A stretch of 58,354 nt of DNA from Eggerthellaceae bacterium (GCA_017432445.1 JAFRJC010000096.1:1-58354), one strand, 5' to 3'; shown: positions 1-7,958, numbered from the stretch's first letter. Notes: generated by a model not told the origin, from the sequence alone. Made by a program: numbers and translations.

Positions 1-633
1 CCCGAACCCGAGGTCGAACCTGAGGTCGAACTTGAGCTGCTTGGTGCAACCGACCAGGTTGTTGAACAAGATGCGGAATGCGTTCCCGATTTAGTCGTTG
101 TCTCAGATGAGATAATCGAATCCGAGGACGTACAAGACGCGCCAGACCTCGATTCCGAGCACGATCTTTACTTGGAGTTTGACATGGAGCTCGAGCCTGA
201 AGATAGGTCGATGCCCCAGCTGAAGGCGGTAGCCGAGCCTCTTGTCAACATGTCCGTCGAAAATCTCTTGTCCACTTCCGCCTCGTTGGTTTCCGATAGC
301 GGCCATGTTGATGGCGGGCCCGAAGCAGAGGTCGATGTGAACCTCCAGGCGGAGGAAACGCCTGCGATAGAAGACGGGGTGCCGTTCACCGAGCTTACAA
401 TCGAGGAAATCATGGCGCCGGTCGAGCAGGTGATGGCTGTGCAGCTCGAGGAGGCAAAGAAAGAGGAGCCTTTGCAGGAGCAACCGGCCCCAGGTACGGA
501 TGGCGTGCCTGCGCAGGAGCAGCTGGCTGCAGACGAGGAAGAAAAGCCCAAGGTTGACTTCTTCGACGAGCCTCATCGCGAACTGGAAATGCCGCCGAAG
601 AAGAAGGGCTTCTTTGCCCGTCTATTTGGCTAG
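1..633 (+). CDS. Acidic low-complexity protein, C-terminal part (5' end outside window)
   Basis: The reading frame is open from base 1 and ends at TAG 631-633, so 210 C-terminal residues are visible and the start lies upstream. A TTG at 172 could act as an internal start, but the same acidic composition continues before it, so I prefer a longer gene. The visible part is rich in Glu, Asp, Pro and Val with no cysteine clusters or membrane segment, and begins with PEPEVEPEVE-type repeats. The final residues are sharply different: PPKKKGFFARLFG, a basic patch followed by an amphipathic aromatic tail that resembles membrane- or partner-binding tips seen in other bacterial proteins. I do not recognise the family. 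It may be a disordered linker plus tether of a larger envelope or division protein; this is inference. Confidence 0.6.
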   Translation, partial: PEPEVEPEVELELLGATDQVVEQDAECVPDLVVVSDEIIESEDVQDAPDLDSEHDLYLEFDMELEPEDRSMPQLKAVAEPLVNMSVENLLSTSASLVSDSGHVDGGPEAEVDVNLQAEETPAIEDGVPFTELTIEEIMAPVEQVMAVQLEEAKKEEPLQEQPAPGTDGVPAQEQLAADEEEKPKVDFFDEPHRELEMPPKKKGFFARLFG

Positions 634-637
634 ACGG
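618..637 (+). terminator. Weak hairpin overlapping the stop codon of the first gene
   Basis: CCGTCTA at 618-624 pairs perfectly with TAGACGG at 631-637 around a six-base loop, and the right arm contains the stop codon. The bases after it (TTGCTTCG) form only a poor T-tract, so terminator function is uncertain. Confidence 0.3.
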
Positions 638-717
638 TTGCTTCGATTCTCTATACGGTTTTAAACGTTTCCGATTACGGGGGCGACCTGTCGAGTAACG
701 GAAGGACGAAAAGTTAT

Positions 718-2481
718 ATGCTCGAACAGATAGATTTCAGCAAAGAGAAAATGTCGAGGGACGAGTACAAGCCCCTCCAAAAGGAACTCATCGGCAAGCT
801 TGTCATGCTCCAGCAAAAGGCTCGCGCAGCGGGCGTTGGCCTCGTGGTGCTGTTCGAAGGATGGGGCGGTGCCGGCAAGGGAAGCCGCATCTCTGACCTC
901 ATGTACGAACTCGACGCGCGTGCAACCAGCGTTCATGTCACCAGGGACTTCGACTATGATGCAGCTGCATCTTTTGTCGGACGCGAATGGGGCGTCACGG
1001 ATTTCAAGCCGGTCATGCAGGAGTTCTGGCAGTCGCTCGGCGAGCGCGGAACGATCACGTTCTACGATAGGGGCTGGTATACGGCTGCTATCTCTCAGGC
1101 AATGTTCGAGCTGAGCCAAAGGGATCCCGAGGCTGTGGAGATGTTTGCAAAATCTGCGAAGGCCGGCTCGGGTATCGAGGACGCTGCTTCCAAGGCACGT
1201 GGCGAGTTCCATCGGGACGTCGTGGCGAGCTATCAGCGCATCGCGCACGATTTCGAGCAAATGCTCGTGGACGATGGCTACATCGTAATCAAGCTGTTCG
1301 TGCACGTCAGCAAGGAAGCGCAGCGCAAACGCCTGAAGCGCCTGCGCGAGAACCCCAACACCGCATGGCGCGTTTCCGATGCGAAGCTCGCCGAAATCAA
1401 GTATTACGACCAGGCATACATCCTCTACGACCGTCTCCTCGAGAACAGCAACTTCGCCTTCGCGCCCTGGACGCTGATTAACGGCGAGGACAGGCGCTCG
1501 GCCAACATCCAGATCGCCCAAGCTCTGGTGGACGCCATCGAGGGCGCCCTCGCTAGCGGTCCCGACAAGGCTGCCGAGGAAGCGCAAGCCAAAGCGGCTG
1601 CAAACTCCGCACGCGCGGCGGCGGCAATAGCCGAAGGCGGTGCGGAAGGCAAGGTCGTTGACGATGCCGAAGCAGTGCTGGCAGCCGCAAATGCTGAAGC
1701 CATGCTGCAGAAAAGCCAGGCTCCCCGGAGTTCGAAGTACATCATCATGGCGGGCTATCCCGAGATTGACCACACGAAGGAGAAGCCCTGCATTGCATCG
1801 GATGAAGAGTACAAAGAGCAGCTGAAAATCGAGCAACAGCGCTTTAACGATCTCGAAATGGAGATGTTCCAGAAGCGCGTGCCGCTCATGCTCATGTACG
1901 AGGGCTGGGATGCGGCAGGCAAGGGCGGAAACATCAAGCGCGTCGCCCAGGCAATCGATGCGCGCGCCTATACCGTCTACCCATCGCCTGCTCCTACGAG
2001 GCCCGAACTCATGCATCCTCATCTGTGGCGGTATTGGACCAAGTTGCCCAAGGCTGGTCACGTGGGAATTTACGATCGCAGTTGGTATGGACGCGTCCTC
2101 GTCGAGCGAGTCGAGGGTTTCGCATCCCCCGAACAGTGGTCGCGTGCTTACGACGAGATTAACTCCTTCGAGTACGAGATGGTCCAATGGGGTGCCATCC
2201 TGCTGAAGTTCTGGGTGGACATCACTCCCGAAGAGCAGCTGCGCCGTTTCGAGGCGCGCCAGATTGATCCGACGAAGGTTTGGAAGATCACCGAGGAAGA
2301 TTGGCGCAACCGGGACAAGTATCCCCAGTACAAGCAAGCCGTAAACGATATGTTCCGCCTGACCTCCACAACGTTTGCGCCGTGGATCCTGCTTGAGAGC
2401 GACGACAAGAAATACGCACGCATTCAGGCGCTTCGCGCGATCAACGAGGCGCTCGAGGGTCGCCTGCACCGTGATAAATAG
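718..2481 (+). CDS. pap: Polyphosphate:AMP phosphotransferase, two fused PPK2 domains
   Basis: This 587-residue protein transfers phosphate from polyphosphate to AMP to make ADP (class II PPK2 by architecture). Two PPK2 modules are visible. The first has a P-loop GWGGAGKG near residues 48-55 and a DRGWY Walker B-like motif; the second has GWDAAGKGG near 396-404 and DRSWYGRVLVERV. An Ala/Glu-rich linker of about 50 residues (roughly 285-335) joins them. In characterised two-domain PAPs the C-terminal module is catalytic and the N-terminal one is degenerate; here the first lid and active-site motifs look more divergent (DRGWYTAAI), which fits. The ATG at 718 follows a GGAAGG-like ribosome site. 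It reads alone or with the sortase 20 bp downstream. Cytosolic, probably linked to energy or phosphate reserves. Confidence 0.9.
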   Translation: MLEQIDFSKEKMSRDEYKPLQKELIGKLVMLQQKARAAGVGLVVLFEGWGGAGKGSRISDLMYELDARATSVHVTRDFDYDAAASFVGREWGVTDFKPVMQEFWQSLGERGTITFYDRGWYTAAISQAMFELSQRDPEAVEMFAKSAKAGSGIEDAASKARGEFHRDVVASYQRIAHDFEQMLVDDGYIVIKLFVHVSKEAQRKRLKRLRENPNTAWRVSDAKLAEIKYYDQAYILYDRLLENSNFAFAPWTLINGEDRRSANIQIAQALVDAIEGALASGPDKAAEEAQAKAAANSARAAAAIAEGGAEGKVVDDAEAVLAAANAEAMLQKSQAPRSSKYIIMAGYPEIDHTKEKPCIASDEEYKEQLKIEQQRFNDLEMEMFQKRVPLMLMYEGWDAAGKGGNIKRVAQAIDARAYTVYPSPAPTRPELMHPHLWRYWTKLPKAGHVGIYDRSWYGRVLVERVEGFASPEQWSRAYDEINSFEYEMVQWGAILLKFWVDITPEEQLRRFEARQIDPTKVWKITEEDWRNRDKYPQYKQAVNDMFRLTSTTFAPWILLESDDKKYARIQALRAINEALEGRLHRDK

Positions 2482-2501
2482 GTGATGTGGGGTAAATCGG
2501 A

Positions 2502-3425
2502 ATGGATGATCAGGGTTTAGAGTACAGTTCCGCGTCCAACAACCGAGATCAAAGATCTGCAAGAGACGGCAAGGGCAAGCGCATATGGCGAATCGTGTTC
2601 GTCATTGCGCTCCTTGTCTTCGTTGTTTCAATGGCAGCGCTTGGCGTCATAGCATATAGCTATATCCAAGGGCAGCAGAAATACGGCGGTGTGGCCGAGA
2701 CTGCCAACGTATCGGATCTGGATGCAACCTTGAGTGGCCAGGTTGTCGCAACCGAAATCGACGATGTCGTGAAGGTGGATTGGGATGCGCTTCTCGCCGC
2801 CAACCCCGACACCGTTGGCTGGGTGTACATTCCCGGCACGGCTATAAACTATCCGATCGTCAAGGGAGAAGACAACGAGCATTACCTGACATACGATTTC
2901 GACGGTTCTGCTGGCTGGCTGGCAAACTACGGCGCGATATTCATGGACTACAAGAACAATCCCGACTGGAGCGACCAGATCTACTTCATATACGGCCACC
3001 ACATGAACGCTGGGTCGATGTTCGCCGATATAGCCAATTTGCAGGACCAGGCGCGGTTCGACGCGAGCCGAACCGTCTACATCCTCTCGCCGAGGGGCAA
3101 TTTCCGATTGAGGACATTCGCGCTTGCCCACATCTCCTCTGATGCCGAGGTAGTCCTTGCGACTTTCGGCGACAGCGATCAGATGCGCGAATATATTCAG
3201 GACAAGATTGTACATTCGCTCGTGTCAGTTCAGGACATTCCGGACGTCTCCGAAATGGGCAAGGTATTTGCATTTTCGACGTGCGATAACTCATCAGGGG
3301 GCAGGTACATCCTGTACGCCTCTGTCGAGGATGCCTCGGACGAGAGCCTGTCGGGAACGATTGGCATAGAGATGTCGGATGGCAATGCGAGCGGCTTTGT
3401 GGAAGAATTGGAAGTGAAGGAATAA
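2502..3425 (+). CDS. srtB: Class B sortase
   Basis: A 307-residue membrane-anchored transpeptidase. An N-terminal hydrophobic segment at about residues 29-53 follows a basic KGKR patch, giving the usual N-in, catalytic-domain-out topology. The catalytic triad is visible: His166 in YGHHM, Cys261 in FSTCDN and Arg268 in GGRYILYA. The TLXTC-type motif is FSTC, and the helix-rich insert before the Cys is typical of class B. No LPXTG or NPQTN-type substrate gene is visible in this window, so its substrate is elsewhere. It sits 20 bp after pap with a G-rich ribosome site (GTGGGG) and 33 bp before purM, so it may be co-transcribed with both, although no functional link is obvious. Confidence 0.88.
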   Translation: MDDQGLEYSSASNNRDQRSARDGKGKRIWRIVFVIALLVFVVSMAALGVIAYSYIQGQQKYGGVAETANVSDLDATLSGQVVATEIDDVVKVDWDALLAANPDTVGWVYIPGTAINYPIVKGEDNEHYLTYDFDGSAGWLANYGAIFMDYKNNPDWSDQIYFIYGHHMNAGSMFADIANLQDQARFDASRTVYILSPRGNFRLRTFALAHISSDAEVVLATFGDSDQMREYIQDKIVHSLVSVQDIPDVSEMGKVFAFSTCDNSSGGRYILYASVEDASDESLSGTIGIEMSDGNASGFVEELEVKE

Positions 3426-3458
3426 CGCGGTATTTCGATATGCGATAGGAGAGGTACC

Positions 3459-4544
3459 ATGAGCGATCAGCAAGACGCTACCGGCCAAGTAACATATGCC
3501 CAGGCGGGAGTGGACATCGAGGAAGGCGCCCGTGCGGTCAGCGCCATCAAGGATACGGTCCATTCCACCTACAGGCCCGAGGTGATAGGCGATATCGGCG
3601 GGTTTGGCGGCCTGTTCTCCATCGCTGCGGCAAAAGACATGGAAGACCCGATTCTGGTTTCCGGAACCGACGGCGTGGGGACGAAACTCAAGATCGCCCA
3701 GATGCTGGGCAAGCATGCCACCGTGGGCATCGACTTGGTCGCCATGTGCGCAAACGATATCCTTGCAACTGGCGCCGAGCCATTGTTCTTCCTTGACTAT
3801 GTGGCAGTCGGAAAGTTGGATTCCCAAGCCATGGCCGAAATCGTGGGCGGCATAGGAGAAGGGTGCCGCCAAGCTGGCTGTGCTCTCATCGGCGGTGAGA
3901 TGGCTGAGCATCCCGGCGTCATGGACCCGAGCGACTACGACCTGTCGGGTTTCTGCGTGGGCATCGTCGACCGCCCGAAGATGCTCGACCCCGAAGCCGT
4001 GGCCGAAGGTGATGTGCTCGTGGGACTTGCGTCGAGCGGCCTGCATTCGAATGGCTACTCGCTCGCTCGCAAGGTCTGCCTGGAAGGGAAAACGCTCGAC
4101 GAGGTGACCGAGCCTGTCGAGAGCCTCGGTGGAATGGGTGTCGCCGAGGCGCTGCTCACTCCCACGCGCATCTACGTGAAGCCGGTCCGTGCCGTCATGG
4201 ATACCTGTCCAGGAGCCGTGCGCGCCCTTGCGCACATAACTGGCGGCGGTATCACCGAGAACCTGAACCGCGCGCTGAACGAGCGCGTTGACGCTTTAGT
4301 TGAGCTGGGTAGTTGGCCGGTGCCGGCGGTCGTGCGCTACACGTGCGAGGCAGCCCATCTCGTCGAGACGGAAGCCCTCAAGACCTTCAACATGGGCTTG
4401 GGCCTGGTGTTGATCGTGGATCCGGCGCGTGTCGAGGAAGTGCGTGCGGCCGCCGAAGCTGCCGGCGAGAAGACGTTCGTCGTCGGGCGCGTCGAAGCCG
4501 GGTCGGGAATCGTGCGCTACGAGAACGAAGGGACGTTGCTTTAG
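3459..4544 (+). CDS. purM: Phosphoribosylformylglycinamidine cyclo-ligase (AIR synthetase)
   Basis: Catalyses ATP-dependent closure of FGAM to AIR, the fifth step of purine synthesis. The protein has 361 residues, slightly longer than the usual ~345 because of an N-terminal lead. The AIRS N-domain begins with YAQAGVDIEEG, followed by the conserved DIGGFGGLF and SGTDGVGTKLKIA segments, and the C-domain carries HITGGGITENL. The ATG at 3459 has a strong GGAGAGG ribosome site. purN follows 228 bp later, separated by a large palindromic element (4565-4723), so the two purine genes may be expressed together but with an RNA structure between them. Confidence 0.95.
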   Translation: MSDQQDATGQVTYAQAGVDIEEGARAVSAIKDTVHSTYRPEVIGDIGGFGGLFSIAAAKDMEDPILVSGTDGVGTKLKIAQMLGKHATVGIDLVAMCANDILATGAEPLFFLDYVAVGKLDSQAMAEIVGGIGEGCRQAGCALIGGEMAEHPGVMDPSDYDLSGFCVGIVDRPKMLDPEAVAEGDVLVGLASSGLHSNGYSLARKVCLEGKTLDEVTEPVESLGGMGVAEALLTPTRIYVKPVRAVMDTCPGAVRALAHITGGGITENLNRALNERVDALVELGSWPVPAVVRYTCEAAHLVETEALKTFNMGLGLVLIVDPARVEEVRAAAEAAGEKTFVVGRVEAGSGIVRYENEGTLL

Positions 4545-4564
4545 GAAAACTCGTACCATCGCCC

Positions 4565-4723
4565 GGGAAAGGGGCTTCGCTCCAGGCCAGCGTTGACTAA
4601 ACGCTCGTTGCTTCGGCGAAGCAGCTGCGGAACTCGGCGGCTTCGCCGCCTCAGACAGTCCTCGCTCCCGCTTCACCGTTGCTCCTCGCAGTCAACGATG
4701 GCATGGAGCGAAGCCCCTTTCCC
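4565..4723. repeat. 159-bp nested palindrome between purM and purN
   Basis: GGGAAAGGGGCTTCGCTCCA at 4565-4584 is repeated as its exact reverse complement at 4704-4723. Pairing continues inward: GCCA with TGGC, then CGTTGACT (4591-4598) with AGTCAACG (4690-4697), giving arms of 34 bases with two mismatches. The interior holds two smaller hairpins, TGCTTCG/CGAAGCA at 4609-4623 and GGCGGC-TTC-GCCGCC at 4636-4650. It does not encode a convincing protein. It could be a MITE-like insertion or a structured mRNA spacer; no flanking target-site duplication is obvious. Confidence 0.8.
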
Positions 4724-4772
4724 AGGTTGTTATTACTGTGTTTGAATTGACTAGCATCTGAAAGGGAAAGAA

Positions 4773-5390
4773 ATGACAGGAAAGCTCAAGGTCGGAGTTC
4801 TGGTTTCGGGTAGCGGGACCAACTTGCAGGCTATCATTGACGAGATAGCGCAAGGTCTGCCGGTCGAGATCGTCTACGTCGTCTCTTCGCGTCCTGATGC
4901 CTATGGCATCGAGCGCGCGAAGGCTGCGGGGATTCCCGTGCTTGTTCTGAATCGGAGCGTTTACGAAGACACCGCAGTAGCCGACACGATGATCGCCGAG
5001 ACGCTGAAAGCTGCCGAAGCGGAATACGTAATCATGGCTGGCTACATGCGTAGGGTGACCGACGTGCTGCTCGACGCTTTCCCCAACCGTGTGGTGAACC
5101 TGCATCCTGCGCTGTTGCCCTCCTTCGTCGGGGCGCATGCCATACAGGACGCTTTCGATGCTGGCGTCAAGGTGACTGGCGTGACCGTTCATTTTGCCAA
5201 TGCCCAGTACGACATGGGCCCGATAATCGCCCAGCGCCCAGTCATCGTTCGCGAAGACGACACGGTCGACACGCTCGAAGAGCGCATCCACGAGACAGAG
5301 CACGAGCTCTTCCCTCAGGTCTTGGGCTGGATCGCCGAGGGTCGCGTATCGGTCGGCGATGACGGCAAGGTGCACATCAAGGCCGAATAG
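4773..5390 (+). CDS. purN: Phosphoribosylglycinamide formyltransferase 1 (GART)
   Basis: Transfers the formyl group of 10-formyl-THF to GAR, the third purine step. The 205-residue length is normal. The phosphate-binding loop SGSGTNLQ (12-19) is followed by the active-site block with Asn109 and His111 in NLHPALLPSF and Asp147 in YDMGPII, so the catalytic Asn-His-Asp set is complete. The ATG at 4773 follows AAGGGAAAG. It lies downstream of purM beyond the palindromic spacer, and an XdhC-like gene follows after 56 bp, placing a purine-oxidation type maturation protein beside purine synthesis. Confidence 0.94.
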   Translation: MTGKLKVGVLVSGSGTNLQAIIDEIAQGLPVEIVYVVSSRPDAYGIERAKAAGIPVLVLNRSVYEDTAVADTMIAETLKAAEAEYVIMAGYMRRVTDVLLDAFPNRVVNLHPALLPSFVGAHAIQDAFDAGVKVTGVTVHFANAQYDMGPIIAQRPVIVREDDTVDTLEERIHETEHELFPQVLGWIAEGRVSVGDDGKVHIKAE

Positions 5391-5446
5391 CTAGTTCATA
5401 AGCCGAAGATGCGATTCTTGAATCATCTAATGGAAAGAGAGAACGA

Positions 5447-6436
5447 ATGAACAGGGAAGTGCTGACCACGATCATCGCCGATTTGGAGCAGGGGAGGACG
5501 CCATCGCTTTTGGTCGAGGATTTTCCTGCGTTTAGCGAGAAGGCCACGGCTGGAAACGAGCATCTCTCGCCTGCCGACCTGGACGTGGTCGCGCAGAGCC
5601 TGACACAGGCCGATATCCCGACATTCGAGCGTGCATTGCATGCGGTTGACGCAGGAGAACTAGCTTGGCTGGGTTTCAAGGTCGTCTACGATCCTGATGT
5701 GGCCAAGGTCAAGTCGGGTTCGGGCTTCACGAAGGATTACGGCGAGGTCGGCTCGGCCGACGGCGAGCCCCTCGTGTTCTTCTGCAGCGAAGCCAAGGAG
5801 ATCGTGGCTTCCCGCGAGGCCTCGCCGCGCGATTTGTTCCAGATGAAGGACGTCACACGTGGTCCCTCGATGCACAACGAGCAGTTCGAGGGGTTGACCT
5901 GGGCAAGCGTTGCGTTGTTTAACCCGATCAAAGTCTGGCTGCTCGGCGCTTCCGATGTGGCCGTCGAGCTTGCTCCGCTTGCCAAGCATGTGGGCTTTGA
6001 CATCGTCGTCGTGGATTACGATTCCGCCTATCTCAACGAAGGCCGTTTCCCTGATTACAAGCGCATCATGCTGGAAGGCGGCAGCTTTGCCGGGCTCGCA
6101 GACCTTGACGCAGATCCATCCGACTACGTGTGCGTGCTTACACGCGGGCACATGTACGATCCCGAGAGCTGCATCTGGGCGGTGCGAGCGGGCGTGCACT
6201 ACGTCGGCATGATGGGCTGCGCCGGGAAGAACAGCAGCGTTCATGACATAGTCGTGGGTGCTGGGGTAACCGAGGAGCAATGGGATTCGATCAAGCGGCC
6301 CATCGGCCTCAAGTTCGGTGCGAAGACGCCCGCAGAGCTTGCCATCGCGATCGTGGCCGAGCTCATCGACGTACGCTACAAGCAGCGCTATCCCAAGGAG
6401 GCTCGCGACAAGCACGATCACTCGCTTGGTCGTTAG
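5447..6436 (+). CDS. XdhC/CoxI-family protein (molybdenum hydroxylase maturation-like)
   Basis: The 329-residue protein resembles XdhC proteins, which bind molybdenum cofactor and help insert it into xanthine dehydrogenase-type enzymes. The C-terminal half (about 165-300) is the XdhC Rossmann domain: VWLLGASDVAVELAPLAK as nucleotide-binding turn, then VVVDYD, VLTRGHMYD, VGMMGCAGK and a closing LKFGAKTPAELAIAIVAELI. The N-terminal half is a weaker match to the CoxI domain and is the least certain part. No xdhA/B partner or selenium-incorporation gene is in view, so it is an orphan here. Its position after purM and purN agrees with purine metabolism, but that is inference. ATG 5447 follows GAAAGAGAG. 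Confidence 0.75.
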   Translation: MNREVLTTIIADLEQGRTPSLLVEDFPAFSEKATAGNEHLSPADLDVVAQSLTQADIPTFERALHAVDAGELAWLGFKVVYDPDVAKVKSGSGFTKDYGEVGSADGEPLVFFCSEAKEIVASREASPRDLFQMKDVTRGPSMHNEQFEGLTWASVALFNPIKVWLLGASDVAVELAPLAKHVGFDIVVVDYDSAYLNEGRFPDYKRIMLEGGSFAGLADLDADPSDYVCVLTRGHMYDPESCIWAVRAGVHYVGMMGCAGKNSSVHDIVVGAGVTEEQWDSIKRPIGLKFGAKTPAELAIAIVAELIDVRYKQRYPKEARDKHDHSLGR

Positions 6437-6453
6437 TTGAGCGGTGGCTGAAC

Positions 6454-6519
6454 GCGCAACCTGGAGAACGGCGGTGTAGCCGCCACTTGCCAGCTTCGCC
6501 GACTTTCTCCAGGTTGCGC
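6454..6519. repeat. 66-bp inverted repeat downstream of the XdhC-like gene
   Basis: GCGCAACCTGGAGAA at 6454-6468 has an exact reverse complement at 6505-6519, enclosing a smaller hairpin GGCGG-TGTAG-CCGCC (6470-6484). There is no T-run, so it is not a standard terminator, though it follows the stop codon by only 17 bases. It has the same nested design as the element at 4565-4723 but shares no sequence with it. Confidence 0.7.
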
Positions 6520-6594
6520 ATCGCGCCTTCTTGCCCTCAGTTCGGGCGCGTGATGCCACCTGGTAAAAGCAAGCAAAAGCGTGCAAGTTTATGT

Positions 6595-6623
6595 TTGTGC
6601 TGTAGGGATAAACCTGTTAGAAT
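6595..6623 (+). promoter_or_regulatory. Promoter for the SepIVA-like gene
   Basis: TTGTGC at 6595-6600 and TAGAAT at 6618-6623 are separated by 17 bases, about 60 bp ahead of the ATG at 6691. The -10 box is close to consensus and the -35 matches in its TTG. Confidence 0.6.
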
Positions 6624-6690
6624 CGAAATACGAATGTACCGCTTATATAAACGATAAAAGCTGAACAGGCGGTAGGGCGAAAGGAACATC

Positions 6691-7167
6691 ATGGACGAAA
6701 CCGGAGTATTGGGACTGCTCGAAGAGTTGTCCATTTTGCTCGAAGATTCCAAGCCGGTTGGTTTCGGCGGTAGGAACAGCAATTTGAGGCAGGTCGACAT
6801 CGCGGCCGCATTCGAGATCATGGACGAGATCAGGGACGTGTTCCCAAGCGAGTTCGCGCAGGCACGCCAGATCGTACGCGAGCGCCAGGGCTTGCTCGAC
6901 GACGCCGAGGCAGAGGCCAACCGCATGGTCGAGGATGCACGTTCGCAGGCCATGACCATCGCGAGCGAGCAGGAGATCGTGCGCATCTCCCAGCAGCAGG
7001 CCGATCAGGTCCTCGCTGATGCACGCGAGCTCGAGCGTCAGACCCGTGCCGGTGCCGAAGACTACGCCGACGAGGTTTTCGGTCACGTCGAGCAGAGCCT
7101 CGATACGCTCCTGCAGAACGTGCGTCGCTGCCGCGATCGCCTGAACGCCACCACCATGGGGCGCTAG
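6691..7167 (+). CDS. Coiled-coil protein, SepIVA/DivIVA-like (position of Rv2927c homologs)
   Basis: A 158-residue, highly charged, largely helical protein with no membrane segment. Residues from about 35 to 150 form a long coiled coil with many Ala, Glu, Gln and Arg residues (for example AEAEANRMVEDARSQAM). Such proteins are often called ATP synthase b-subunit-like, but a membrane anchor is absent. In mycobacteria the coiled-coil division protein SepIVA (Rv2927c) is encoded just before DUF177, rnc, smc and ftsY, and this gene has the same neighbours. I infer a role in division or envelope growth; sequence alone shows only the coiled coil. ATG 6691 has a GAAAGGA ribosome site, and DUF177 follows after 6 bp, likely co-translated. 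Confidence 0.7.
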   Translation: MDETGVLGLLEELSILLEDSKPVGFGGRNSNLRQVDIAAAFEIMDEIRDVFPSEFAQARQIVRERQGLLDDAEAEANRMVEDARSQAMTIASEQEIVRISQQQADQVLADARELERQTRAGAEDYADEVFGHVEQSLDTLLQNVRRCRDRLNATTMGR

Positions 7168-7173
7168 GCGGCC

Positions 7174-7743
7174 ATGTCTGACGCAAAGATCAAGATTCCC
7201 GCAGAGCTCTTCGCAATGGCGGAGAGCTCTCATTTTGAAGGCGAGCTGGAGCTGCCCCTCCTGCAGGCTGGCCCAGATGACTTCTATTTCGAAGAGCCTG
7301 TCGAATGGTCTGTCGATGTGACAAACACCGGTGCCGCGCTGCTGGTCATGGGGACTGCATCTGGGAGCGCGCGCTGTGAATGCTCGCGTTGCCTTGAGCC
7401 CGTCGTCTATGACTTCGAGGGCCAGATCGAGGGATACTACCTGGTCGAAAGCTCTGACCAGCCCGACTACGACGAAGATGACGAAGACGCTCCGGGAGCC
7501 GATGAGTTCGACGTGCTTCCCGCCGATCACGTTGTCGATCTCACGCCGCTCATTTCTGCCGCCCTTCTCGTCGATGCCCCAAGCATGCCGTTATGCCGCG
7601 ATGACTGCGCGGGCCTTTGTCCCACCTGCGGCGCAAACCTCAACGAAGGCGATTGCGGCTGTGGCCCCGACGAAGAGCTGGAGGCTTTCAAGCGGGAGAG
7701 CAACCCCTTCGCTGCACTTGTCGATTTCAAGTTCGACGAATAA
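7174..7743 (+). CDS. DUF177 (YceD-family) protein
   Basis: A 189-residue cytosolic protein of the DUF177/YceD family, which in many bacteria is encoded just before rpmF and has been linked with 23S rRNA accumulation. Cysteine pairs typical of the family are visible: CECSRCLEP in the middle and CRDDCAGLCPTCG near residues 144-156, with another CGCG-like pair after it, suggesting bound zinc. A long acidic stretch (DYDEDDEDAPGADE) separates the two halves. It starts 6 bp after the SepIVA-like gene and precedes L32 after 215 bp, where rpmF has its own promoter. Confidence 0.85.
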   Translation: MSDAKIKIPAELFAMAESSHFEGELELPLLQAGPDDFYFEEPVEWSVDVTNTGAALLVMGTASGSARCECSRCLEPVVYDFEGQIEGYYLVESSDQPDYDEDDEDAPGADEFDVLPADHVVDLTPLISAALLVDAPSMPLCRDDCAGLCPTCGANLNEGDCGCGPDEELEAFKRESNPFAALVDFKFDE

Positions 7744-7857
7744 CACGATTAAATCGAGTTCGGTGCTCCTCGCCCATGCAAGGCTGCTATGCAAACGGGA
7801 TTTCGAACAGGCATGCGCCCTTCCACTGCGAAGAAATGATGATGGTGAAAACGCTGC

Positions 7858-7886
7858 TTGCAAGCTCATCTCGGCTTTGCTACTAT
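7858..7886 (+). promoter_or_regulatory. Promoter for rpmF
   Basis: TTGCAA at 7858-7863 and TACTAT at 7881-7886 with exactly 17 bases between. It lies about 70 bp ahead of the L32 start in an otherwise empty 215-bp gap. Confidence 0.65.
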
Positions 7887-7958
7887 ACCGTTTTGCGTGT
7901 TTGCAAAGAAAACAAGTGCCGTATCGCGATACGAAGCGCATATAGAAGGAGTAACACA

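Noticed and set aside
661-2562. Very long open frame on the minus strand opposite pap
   Set aside because: It mirrors the codon pattern of the real gene, has no recognisable domain and covers pap completely. Similar antisense frames lie opposite glyS, ppdK and gap-pgk and were rejected for the same reason.
4296-4676. Minus-strand frame through the purM-purN palindrome as a transposase remnant
   Set aside because: The translation has no transposase motif and mainly covers purM; the palindrome has no coding capacity of its own.
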